Assembly (NCBI RefSeq): GCF_000472865.1
Contig: NZ_AXAP01000091.1
Span: 1 to 33,598, forward strand
Direction of reading: 5' to 3'
DNA length: 33,598 nt
Source: Bradyrhizobium elkanii WSM2783
GTDB taxonomy: Bacteria > Pseudomonadota > Alphaproteobacteria > Rhizobiales > Xanthobacteraceae
Both the position numbers and the translations under genes were made by a program. How positions within the stretch are numbered: position 1 is the stretch's first letter; each line of letters opens with the position of its first letter. The notes beneath the pieces were generated by a model that did no database searches, was not told where the DNA came from, and saw only the letters and a program-made list of their open reading frames with translations. Below are positions 26,605 through 33,598 of the stretch, piece after piece.

Positions 26605-26850
26605 TTAGTGCGTCGCCGGCAACGCCTCGCCGCCGCCAAACTTCGATGGGTCGTCGTAGCTTGGCGCGTCGCCGTAGTGGACCGGCGGCCGAGGCCCTGC
26701 GTAGGCCCAGCCCAGCCTTGGCTGGGAACGATCGATGCTGACGGACTGCGGCACTTTGAGGACGTGGTGATGCTCCTTGGCGAAGGCCACCGGTATGGTC
26801 GCCAACGCCGACAAAACAGCTGCCGCGGCAAAGACTGAAAAGCGAGACAT
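26605..26850 (-). CDS. small secreted HHH-protein under a CTTAAG box (paralogue)
   Basis: An 81-residue protein, MSRFSVFAAAAVLSALATIP and on, with a signal peptide cut near FAKE. The mature chain starts KEHHHVLKVPQ and ends in a Gly/Pro/Tyr-rich stretch (GWAYAGPRPPVHYGDAPSY, DPSKFGGG). It is the intact paralogue of the 20939 gene. AAGGAG lies eight bases before the start, with box 3 44 bp upstream. Function unknown; the His cluster and periplasmic location would suit metal binding or envelope stress, but that is a guess. Confidence 0.8.
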   Translation of the reverse strand: MSRFSVFAAAAVLSALATIPVAFAKEHHHVLKVPQSVSIDRSQPRLGWAYAGPRPPVHYGDAPSYDDPSKFGGGEALPATH

Positions 26851-26894
26851 TTGGACACTCCTTAGGTTCGTTGAGCAACGATTGCGGAGTGAAC

Positions 26895-26911
26895 CTTAAG
26901 TGGAACTTAAG
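26895..26911 (-). promoter_or_regulatory. tandem CTTAAG box 3 (PmrA-like)
   Basis: CTTAAG at 26895-26900 and 26906-26911 with an 11-bp period, 44 bp upstream of the ATG at 26850. The leader GTTCACTCCGCAATCGTTGC follows, as at box 1. Similarity with the box 1 region also extends upstream (GCTCGATCG at 26956 and 20360), which points to duplication of the whole promoter. Confidence 0.7.
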
Positions 26912-27229
26912 AGCCTTGAATGAGACCCTGAACTCCAGCCGGTCATGTTTACTTGCTCGATCGACTCGAACACGACGTGTTCGCATGCTGTGAGATGACG
27001 CAGATCAGCTGTTCGGACGCATTCGCTGCGTCGAACAACGGTGGCCCGACCCATGGGCGCAGGCAATCTGCGTGCCGCGAAACGCAGGCAAGAGGGGTTC
27101 GACTCGCACTTACTGCGCCATTCAAAACAGTGCGCCTAACTTAAAAACTCTGTACGCTTTAAGCACGGTAAGCTCGCCGGCAATCATCGATAAGGAAACT
27201 AACTGCTTGGTTCATAGACGCTAAATACT
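26912..27229. other. gene-free stretch with a 17-bp dyad
   Basis: No supported gene. A perfect dyad CGAACACG-A-CGTGTTCG lies at 26967-26983 and could be a protein-binding site. The remainder holds nothing that can be named. Confidence 0.3.
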
Positions 27230-27403
27230 TCAGAGTACCTCCGCGAGCGCTGGCAACATGGTGATGAACATGAACGCGTTGGTGCCGTTGAGCAGATCGC
27301 CAATCGCCTGCGGAAACTGCGCGTAGGGGACGTGCTGTGCGCGCGTACTGGTCTGCAGCTTGAATTGCTCGCCGATCAGATGCGCGGGTGTGCCGACGCC
27401 GCC
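27230..27403 (-). pseudogene. TctC/Bug-type solute receptor fragment
   Basis: The minus-strand frame includes GVGTPAHLIGEQFKLQT and HVPYAQFPQAIGDLLNG then FMFITMLPALAEVL before a stop. This is the conserved middle region of tripartite tricarboxylate transporter receptors (Bug family), where GT..HL.GE.F and HVPY...A..DLLGG recur. Both the signal peptide and the C-terminal half are missing. At about 27400 it joins a plus-strand fragment of another gene. Confidence 0.6.
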
Positions 27404-27790
27404 AAGGCTGCAATTGCAGCCTCGACGCTTGCGGGTGCGGCGCTGCTCTCCTTCGGCTGGTCTGAGCAACGCGGCCTCTCGCTATCAGTCGAGAATGCCG
27501 AAGCACGGGTCGGTCGGCCCCTGACCCCCGTGAGCGTTGCGGACGTTGCGCGCCGGCAAAACCGGCGGGTTGCTTACGGCGCCGGTGTAGTCGGCGCAGG
27601 CGCCGCAGCGTTCGGCACGGCTGCCGCGATCGGCACGGCTGGCGCGATCGCGGCCACGTCACCTAACTGGGCAGGGGCGGCAACCCCTACCAAACAGGAA
27701 CAGGTTACTACGCAGGCGGTCCTTACTACGGTGGGAGCGCGTTCGGGGCGCCAGGGCGGCCTACTAGGGCCTATGATCACGCCGAGGTTG
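27399..27790 (+). pseudogene. fragment of a small exported Gly/Tyr-rich protein, frameshifted
   Basis: It begins inside a signal peptide (AAIAASTLAGAALLSFGW) and continues LSVENAEARVGRPLTPVSVA and a glycine-alanine segment. Near 27675 the frame changes to NPYQTGTGYYAGGPYYGGSA and FGAPG, a tail typical of a small exported protein family seen in Bradyrhizobium. The initiation codon is missing because the fragment joins the TctC-like remnant, and the end is out of frame. Not functional as it stands. Confidence 0.55.
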
Positions 27791-27878
27791 TTTTCGAGGG
27801 CGCAGGGCAGCATCGTCGCCAGCGCGACCTTCTGTGCGAGCTCCAGCGCGACGCGCGGTTACTTCTCCGATCTCGACG

Positions 27879-28664
27879 TTAAGAGAATGGCGTGATTGGT
27901 CGATCTTGCAGCATCCCATCGATGTACAGGTCGACGCGCTCGTTGTAGAAGCTAAGCAGGTTTTCGATCTTCGGGCACTCGGGAATTGGCGCCGGATAAC
28001 TCCACACGATGTCCTTGACGAGCTTGTCGCCCACCCGAGCCGACCAGTGGCGCGCCACTCCTTTATACGGGCAGCGGGTGACAGACTCGGAGGGCTCGAG
28101 CAGATCCATGCGCACGTCCACCTTCGGAATGTAATAACGGGTCGGCAGTCCAGTCTCGAAGAGGAGCATGGGTCGGCGAGTTTCACCCATTGTCACTCCG
28201 TCGATCTCCACGCGCACGTGCCTCGAGCTGTGCAACGTGTCGACCCTTGTGTACGGATCTCGAGGATGAACGAAGACTTGCTCATCCTCCTCAAACCACG
28301 CGTCCATCTGATCCCAGTAAAAGGTGAGGTGGCCCTCCAGTGCGGCTCGATGACCAGCTGGTTTAAGGTAAGCGCGGGCTGCGTTGTGAATGATGCGATC
28401 CTTTACCACCAAGTGCCAGCGAATGGTGTCCTCCGCTTGCTGTGACGGCTCCAGCCACTCCATCCGGACATCCGCAATTGGAAACCAGTAGGCCGGCGGT
28501 CGCTTTGTTTCGTAGACGAGGAGAACGTGCTCGCTGTCGGCGATCAGCTTGTTACCAAAGTACGTCCGTACCCGGCGAGAACTGCGCTCGATGTGTACTC
28601 CCTCCTTCAGCCTGGCCCGCTCCTCGGCGGCTGGAGCGACCGGTCGTGCGAGTGTCTCGGTCAT
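27879..28664 (-). CDS. double DUF427-domain protein
   Basis: A 261-residue protein with two DUF427 repeats. The first spans about residues 20-110 (GNKLIADSEHVLLVYETKRP, YWFPIADVRMEWL). The second spans about 130-240 (LFETGLPTRYYIPKVDVRMD, CPYKGVARHWSARV). These are beta-rich tent-fold-like domains of unknown function. AAGGAG lies seven bases upstream of the ATG at 28664; the frame remains open to 28775, but that longer start has no ribosome binding site. The gene is intact and stands alone. Confidence 0.9.
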   Translation of the reverse strand: MTETLARPVAPAAEERARLKEGVHIERSSRRVRTYFGNKLIADSEHVLLVYETKRPPAYWFPIADVRMEWLEPSQQAEDTIRWHLVVKDRIIHNAARAYLKPAGHRAALEGHLTFYWDQMDAWFEEDEQVFVHPRDPYTRVDTLHSSRHVRVEIDGVTMGETRRPMLLFETGLPTRYYIPKVDVRMDLLEPSESVTRCPYKGVARHWSARVGDKLVKDIVWSYPAPIPECPKIENLLSFYNERVDLYIDGMLQDRPITPFS

Positions 28665-28785
28665 GTCGAAGCTCCTTCTTTTGGACCATAGATCAGGCGT
28701 TTGTGACTGACGTGAGACCCTTCTTTTCGAGTCTCGCGGCGACGCACTCGGGTGCGAAGCATCGCGTAGGACCACTCAGATTACC

Positions 28786-29152
28786 TCCGCCCAGCTGGTG
28801 CAGTGACACTCGTTGATCAAGGGTGGCAATAAGATTTATTCTTGCGATAAGTCCGGGCGCGAGATGGCGGATTTCGAGAGCCCGCGCTCGTTCGGCAGCC
28901 CATCGCGTAACTGCCGATTGTGCCCAAGACCGACTACGGTTACCGCGTATATCGAAACGTCGTATCTATCGACCTTGATTAATTGCTGACCGGTGCAGCG
29001 CTAGCAAGCTTGTGCGTGCGTGATTGACTTGTGCTGTCCGGTGCTAACGGGCGCTGAGAGGGGAGTCTGATCTTGAGTTTCGATCACAAGGCGTACGATT
29101 GGGTAGCGTTCTGGAAGCGCCGCCCGCCCCGGAGGGACCAATGTGCCCGTTC
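28786..29152. other. intergenic region
   Basis: No frame here is supported. It contains the promoter side of the DUF427 gene and the downstream side of the RidA-like gene. No strong terminator hairpin is seen. Confidence 0.35.
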
Positions 29153-29536
29153 CTACTCCACGTAGGCTTGGCACTCGATCTCGACCTTCATACGCGGATC
29201 TACCAGCCCTTTCACCTCAACGAGCGTAGAGACCGGTAGGTTGTCGCCGAAATACGCGATGCGGCGCGGGTTGATCTTCGGTCGCTCCGTAATGTCGGTC
29301 ATAAACACCTGCACCTTGACAACATGCTCAGCGCCGGCTCCGGCCGCCTTCAGGCACTTGTCCATGATCGTGATGGCGACATCGAACTGATCGACGACAT
29401 CGGCGGGGATGCTACCGTCTTGCGCTTGGCCGACAATGCCGGCGACCCAAACGTGAGGCCCGGCACGCGTCACGTGGCAGTAATGGCTGACCGGCGGTCG
29501 GATGCCAGGAACGATGATCCGCTGAATTGTAGGCAT
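29153..29536 (-). CDS. RidA/YjgF-family protein lacking the usual active-site arginine
   Basis: A 127-residue protein of the Rid (YjgF/UK114) family, which forms trimers. Features are HVWVAGIVGQAQDGSIP, VVKVQVFMTDITERPKINP and VEIECQAYVE. True RidA enzymes, which hydrolyse reactive enamines and imines, have an arginine in a P-A-R-T/S motif. Here the equivalent stretch reads LPVSTLVEVKGL, with no arginine, so it belongs to another Rid subgroup and may not be an imine deaminase. AGGTGAG precedes the start. It has no operon partner in the window. Confidence 0.88.
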   Translation of the reverse strand: MPTIQRIIVPGIRPPVSHYCHVTRAGPHVWVAGIVGQAQDGSIPADVVDQFDVAITIMDKCLKAAGAGAEHVVKVQVFMTDITERPKINPRRIAYFGDNLPVSTLVEVKGLVDPRMKVEIECQAYVE

Positions 29537-29679
29537 GGCTCACCTGGAGTTGAATTTACTCGACGCGCAAACTAAGCACACCTGCCTGTGCCCTACCAGC
29601 ACGCGTGTCTCGGCAAGGAGTAGGTTGGCACCGGGTCAACGAGCTGTTCAGATCAGCCCTTTGGGGCCATAAACGGCAG

Positions 29680-29845
29680 CGCGGACTATTGCGATGAGCG
29701 TTGTGAACGATGCGATCAAGGGTGGCGTCTGCGTAGATGGGATCTCCGATGAGAGCGTGACATTTGTCCACGGGGAACTGGCTAGACAATCTGACGCGGG
29801 TCATCATCGGAACCCAGCCGCTGATTGCTGCGATCGCGACCTGAG
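29680..29845 (-). pseudogene. IstB (IS21 helper ATPase) C-terminal remnant
   Basis: The minus-strand frame reads SSQFPVDKCHALIGDPIYAD then ATLDRIVHNAHR, which matches the C-terminal part of IstB proteins (P...W..LIG.PT.ADAILDR.VHNAHR). The ATPase domain and IstA are missing. A TGGCCGT/ACGGCCA hairpin lies just upstream at 29861-29880. This marks a second trace of an IS21-type element in the window. Confidence 0.7.
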
Positions 29846-29987
29846 ACGCCCCTCGGCTCCTGGCCGTTTTTACACGGCCAAGACCGAAAGGCGACGTTCG
29901 ACGACCGTCAAACGCCGAGCCTAAAGTTCACTCTTTCATAGAACCCACTCGGACGATTATCGGCCGCTTCGTTTTTTAGCAGCAGGC

Positions 29988-30052
29988 ATGAGGCGGCGGG
30001 AGTTCATTGCGGCCGTGGGTGGTGCGACGGCATGGCCGCTTGCCGCGCGCAG
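29988..30052 (+). pseudogene. captured Tat-type signal fragment of a substrate-binding protein
   Basis: The frame MRRREFIAAVGGATAWPLAA is the typical N-terminus of ABC-type substrate-binding proteins abundant in Bradyrhizobium. It stays open into the cytochrome P460 gene. The 30 residues after it do not fit either family. It is probably a gene scrap placed in frame by chance. Confidence 0.5.
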
Positions 30053-30137
30053 TGTATTGAGGCCGATTTCTCGCGCCGCTATGATCCGGTCCGGCTTTTG
30101 GGAGGTTTTTCGTCGCACCTCTTTCAAGGAGACCGTC

Positions 30138-30695
30138 ATGCTCCATGCCAGTACGAGCGTTCTGAAATACTATCTTGCCTTGGGCGGTTGCGCTGTTGTC
30201 GCGCTTAGTACTCTATACGTCACGAGGCCCACGGCGCAGAGCAACGTCTCCCCGATCTACGGTGTCACAATCCCGGCCGGATACCGCGAATGGAAATTGA
30301 TCGCTGTGAACCAGCTAAAGACAGACAAGGTCGACCAGTTGCGCGTTCAACTCGGCAACGAAATAGCGATCAAGGCCTTTAAGGAAGGGACGATTCCGTT
30401 CCCGGACGGTACAATCATTGCCGCCCTACACTGGAATCGCGTTCCGTCAGCAGACAATAACAAAGTCCTGGCCGATGCATTTCCTGGCGCTCAGTCTTTC
30501 GTTGTCCAGTCTGCCGTAAATGTTCAGTTCATGGTCAAGGACTCAAAAAAGTACGCTGCGACGGGCGGCTGGGGATTCGGTGACTTCAAGGACGGAAAAC
30601 CTGGCGACGAGGCACTGCACAAGACCTGCTTCGGATGCCACGAGCCTGCCAAAGCTCACGACTTCGTTTTCGCTCACTACGCATCTCAGCCCTGA
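30138..30695 (+). CDS. cytochrome P460 family protein
   Basis: A 185-residue periplasmic c-type heme protein. A signal anchor (YYLALGGCAVVALSTLYV) is followed by the P460 domain (IPAGYREWKLIAV, GTIIAALHWNR, GWGFGDFKDGKP) and the heme site CFGCH at residues 164-168. In Nitrosomonas and Methylococcus the family oxidises hydroxylamine or handles nitric oxide, using a heme cross-linked to a lysine; the substrate here is unknown. The start ATG 30138 has AAGGAG seven bases upstream and gives a normal length. A longer in-frame start at 29988 would add an unrelated signal sequence. No electron-transfer partner gene is near. Confidence 0.88.
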   Translation: MLHASTSVLKYYLALGGCAVVALSTLYVTRPTAQSNVSPIYGVTIPAGYREWKLIAVNQLKTDKVDQLRVQLGNEIAIKAFKEGTIPFPDGTIIAALHWNRVPSADNNKVLADAFPGAQSFVVQSAVNVQFMVKDSKKYAATGGWGFGDFKDGKPGDEALHKTCFGCHEPAKAHDFVFAHYASQP

Positions 30696-30790
30696 GTTAA
30701 AATACGCTACCCGTCGAGTTGTGGCAGAGATCGAGTAGGCCTGTTGCTGCAGCGCAAGAGTCAGGGTTTGGCCCGTATCGACCACCACGG

Positions 30791-31888
30791 CTGTGTGTAC
30801 CGAAAACTCTAAATCCGGTCATAGTGGTGATGAAGTCCGCCCAGGATGGCACGTGAGCGAATGACACCGGTACGCTGTACCAAGCGAGAGACCGGCGCAT
30901 CCTCGTTCAAAGACCGATGCGTTCTGATGCCGTTGTAATAGTCAGCATAGGATTTCAGAATTCGGCGTAGATGCGCCTCGCCCAGGACAATGATGTGGTC
31001 GACACGCTCACGCCGGATTGATCCGATCAGCCGTTCGGCAAAGCCATTCTGCCAAGGCGAGGCTAGTGCAATGGGCTTGTCCCTGATGCCCATGGCACGC
31101 AATCGGCGCGTGACGACAATGCCGTAGATTCGATCCCGATCTCGGATCATAAATAGCGCGGAGCCATGTCCCAGGGAAACGCCTCGGTTATCTGACGTGC
31201 AACCCACTCCGCCGTCGGGTGGGTTGTGACGTTAATCCAAACGAGATCTCTGCGATCAAGCCGTACAATCACGAAGCCGTAGAGCATTCTGAAGCCAATG
31301 GTCGGGACGACGAACAAATCCATGGCGGCAATGTCCGACGCGTGGTTTCGCAGAAAGGTCCGCCACCCCTGGCTGGGTGGTCCTCGGTGCTTGACCATGT
31401 ACTTGGCGACGCTTGATTGAGCCGGCTCAAACCCGAGCTTAAGCAGTTCGCCGTGGATGCGCGGCGCACCCCAAACCAAATTCTCCCTGCTCATTTGCGG
31501 GATCAGGGCGCGCAATTCCGCCTCGATCGGCGGTCGCCCTCCCGGTGAGCGCGACCTCCAACGCCAATAGCGGCGAAAGCCGGCCCGATGCCAACGTACC
31601 AGCGTATCGGGTCGAATAATCATGAGAGCCGGAAGGATCGACGGAAACCAGCGATAGAGCTGAACGAAGAACCAGCGGTCGTTGTTTGTGAGACGAGCCC
31701 GGCCCTTCAGCTTGCGCCGCAAGACCACCAGCTGGTGTCGGAGCGCGGCATTCTCAGCCTCAAGCCGGATCTTCGACTTGAATGGTGAGGCCAAGACCGC
31801 CACGACGAAACACAGGAGCCCTATCATTCCGTCAGCTTAGGTGGTTCCGGGGCGTCATCGACACGGATAAAGTTTTCGGTACACACAG
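30791..31888 (-). mobile_element. rve-type insertion sequence, copy 2, complete ends
   Basis: A 1098-bp element with perfect 18-bp inverted repeats, CTGTGTGTACCGAAAACT (30791-30808 and 31871-31888). No target duplication is visible (ACGG left, GACA right). It is about 80-85% similar by eye to copy 1 at 18388-19872. The IS family is not certain: the transposase is of the rve/IS3-IS481 kind. Confidence 0.85.
30809..31827 (-). pseudogene. rve-type transposase with one frameshift (copy 2)
   Basis: The first frame (31827 to about 31150) carries MIGLLCFVVAVLASPFKSKI, the helix-turn-helix and the first Asp (IAAMDLFVVPTIGF). Near CGCTATTTATGATCC at about 31150 the frame changes. The second frame continues MIRDRDRIYG (second Asp) and SPWQNGFAERLIGSIRRE (Glu) to the stop at 30809. 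The catalytic triad is therefore complete but split. One or two inserted T bases explain the break. Whether it is a programmed shift is unlikely, since no slippery heptamer is seen. Confidence 0.85.
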
Positions 31889-32172
31889 GACACGATCGCG
31901 ATGGCCAACGCGACGGCGAATGGGATTAACGTTCGAACCCCTTTGCGGCGACCGTAGCTACAGCATTTGATCCGGCTTCCAGGGGAGCTCTCACCAGCAT
32001 GCGCTCCGAAGCAGCGCTCCGAAGCAGCGCTCGCATGCGTTGCAAAAAAGGCACACTGCGACATGAACCCGCTTGCGGCACGTCGCCGCGCATTGTGCGA
32101 CATGCCTTCCGCGCTAAAAATTGTGGGGGGCGTTCGATTTCCGACGTACAGGTTTCACGGCGGAGGCCGGTA
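31889..32172 (+). promoter_or_regulatory. upstream region of the porin gene with a 13-bp tandem repeat
   Basis: It holds GCGCTCCGAAGCA twice in tandem (32001-32013, 32014-32026) plus a partial third unit, between GCATGCG and CGCATGC. It lies 140-170 bp before the porin start. No clear promoter can be assigned. The sequence next to the IS end has no supported gene. Confidence 0.4.
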
Positions 32173-33598
32173 ATGGCGACAGCCCAAATCCTGATCCTCG
32201 GTCCGGCGGCGAGCCTTTTGCTCGCAACCAGCGGAGCCGCGGGCGCTGACCTTCCTGTCAAAGCGAAGCCGATCGAATATGTGAAGGTCTGTTCGCAGTA
32301 TGGCGCTGGCTTCTGGTACATCCCGGGCACCGACACCTGCATCAAGATCGGTGGCTATCTCCGAGTCGACACCACATTCAATGGCGGCATACAGGGCACG
32401 CCTCCCTGGAACGGCGACGCAGGCCAACATAACCGCTACTTCGACAACTTCGCCGCCCGCGCCCGTATGCTATTGTCATTCGATACCCGCACGTCGACCG
32501 AATATGGCACGGTCCGTACCTTCGGGCAGGGCCGGTTTACGTTCAGCACGCTAGGCAACAACACCTTCAACCCGAACTCGATCAACACCTCGCTTCCGGT
32601 GGCCAGCCAGCAGTTGCTCGAGACTCCCGGCGGCGGCCAGGTTTCCATCCAGTACCTCTTTCTCCAGTTCGCAGGCTTCACCTTCGGTCAGTCGGCGTCT
32701 GCCTACGCGTCGCCTTGGCAGGGCTACCCCGGCAACATCACGGACTTCCTGATCGGCGGCCAAAACACTGATACCGGCGTCCAAAACATCCAGTACACTG
32801 CGGATTTCGGCAACGGAGTGACCGGCACGATCGGCCTCGACGATCCAACGGTATGGGACCGCACCGCGGTCTACAACCTGTCGCTGCCGCTGAATGCCAC
32901 GCTGAACACGGGCAACGCTTATGCCGGCGTCCATGCGCCTGATGTGGTCGGCAACATCCGCATCGACCAGGCTTGGGGTCTGTTCCAGATTTCCGCCGCG
33001 GCGCATGAAGTCAACGGCTCCTACAATGTGCTGAACGCCCTTGGAGCGCCGGCGGGCGGCGTCGGCCTGCCGGGCGCGGCGCCGACTGCGGCGTCCGAGC
33101 TTTCCGGACATCCCGACACCTCGTGGGGCGGTGCGGCGATGGCGGCGTTGCAGATCAAGAACATCCCGACCGGCGCCGGCGACGACCTCAAGATCGACGC
33201 GAGCTATGCCAAGGGGGCGACGAAGTACGTCATCTCGTCGGCTTCAACCTCGCCGAGCTTTGCGATGTTCGGCAGCACCAGCACTTTTGGCGCCTATCAG
33301 AGCATCGGGTTCGGTGCGACGACCGATGCGGTCTATCTGCCGGTCGCGGCCGGCGGCGACGGCTCGCTGCATCTGACGGAGGCCTTTGGCATTCGCGGTG
33401 CGTTCAACCACAACTGGGACCCATATTGGTCGTCGAGCCTCTTCGGCTCGTATGTGGCCGTCCGCTATGACGGCGCCGCCAAGGCCTTCATGTGCGCGAA
33501 CTACACGACGCCGGCCAAGGCGGTCAGCGCGGACTATGTCTGCAACCCCGACTTCAATCTGTCGCAGCTTGGTGTCATCACCCGCTGGACCCCGGTCA
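32173..33598 (+). CDS. porin, Porin_2 family (runs off the window)
   Basis: The frame is open from ATG 32173 to the window end (475 residues so far). It has a signal peptide (LILGPAASLLLATSGAAG) and then the rhizobial porin start ADLPVKAKPIEYVKVCSQYG and YIPGTDTCIKIGGYLRVDT, with two Cys. Many amphipathic beta strands of a 16-strand trimeric barrel follow, e.g. NIQYTADFGNGVTGTIGL and AWGLFQISAAAHEV. A second Cys pair is near the end (AFMCANYTT, DYVCNPDFN). Family members are about 500 residues, so only the last strands are missing. GGAGG lies upstream of the start. It permits diffusion of small solutes across the outer membrane. Confidence 0.93.
   Translation, partial: MATAQILILGPAASLLLATSGAAGADLPVKAKPIEYVKVCSQYGAGFWYIPGTDTCIKIGGYLRVDTTFNGGIQGTPPWNGDAGQHNRYFDNFAARARMLLSFDTRTSTEYGTVRTFGQGRFTFSTLGNNTFNPNSINTSLPVASQQLLETPGGGQVSIQYLFLQFAGFTFGQSASAYASPWQGYPGNITDFLIGGQNTDTGVQNIQYTADFGNGVTGTIGLDDPTVWDRTAVYNLSLPLNATLNTGNAYAGVHAPDVVGNIRIDQAWGLFQISAAAHEVNGSYNVLNALGAPAGGVGLPGAAPTAASELSGHPDTSWGGAAMAALQIKNIPTGAGDDLKIDASYAKGATKYVISSASTSPSFAMFGSTSTFGAYQSIGFGATTDAVYLPVAAGGDGSLHLTEAFGIRGAFNHNWDPYWSSSLFGSYVAVRYDGAAKAFMCANYTTPAKAVSADYVCNPDFNLSQLGVITRWTPV

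Noticed and set aside
26194..26838. Long plus-strand frame of 214 codons
   Set aside because: It covers a signal-peptide gene and a protein-like frame on the other strand. Its composition (Arg/Ser/Pro-rich) is that of a shadow frame.
29861..29880. TGGCCGT/ACGGCCA hairpin as terminator
   Set aside because: No T run follows the stem and it lies next to an IstB remnant, so a terminator cannot be supported.
1..33598. CRISPR array
   Set aside because: No run of regularly spaced identical repeats with unique spacers, and no cas gene, is present.
1..33598. Nodulation or nitrogen-fixation genes
   Set aside because: The region looks like a rhizobial island, but no nod, nif, fix or type III secretion gene is recognisable, so it is not called a symbiosis island.

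Overview
The window reads as a high-turnover accessory region of an alphaproteobacterium. Bradyrhizobium or a close relative is the best guess. Reasons are the start of a rhizobial-type porin at the right edge (32173 onward), several insertion sequence types common in that genus, GC-rich codon use, and many small signal-peptide proteins. The assignment is inference from remembered protein resemblance; no search was run.

Layout. 1-4.4 kb: the tail of an IS630-type transposase, a cytochrome P450 gene, a 3' tRNA fragment, a decayed IS3-family element with perfect ends, and three diverged copies of one structured, RNA-like repeat (444-584, 1981-2122, 3886-4033). 4.4-11.7 kb: a small unknown protein, a broken AraC-type regulator gene, and a leftward drug-efflux operon (small membrane protein, periplasmic adaptor, RND pump) without an outer-membrane channel gene. 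11.7-18.2 kb: an AraC regulator, a stand-alone histidine kinase, an aldo/keto reductase, a truncated BTAD regulator followed by two gene remnants, and an alpha/beta hydrolase. 18.4-19.9 kb: an IS5-family element inserted inside an older rve-type IS.

19.9-26.9 kb is the most interesting part. A PmrA/QseB-like response regulator and its kinase are overlapping genes. Pairs of CTTAAG spaced exactly 11 bp lie about 40 bp upstream of the response regulator and of three small secreted-protein genes. Two more pairs lie between a DoxX-family gene and a fourth small secreted-protein gene. This looks like an autoregulated local regulon of tiny exported proteins, with a box matching the known enterobacterial PmrA box.

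26.9-33.6 kb: fused gene fragments (a TctC-like receptor, a signal-peptide protein, an IstB piece), a double DUF427 protein, a RidA-like protein lacking the usual arginine, a cytochrome P460, a second copy of the rve-type IS with perfect 18-bp ends, and the porin running off the window. Many genes are frameshifted or truncated, as expected for an island boundary or a decaying island.
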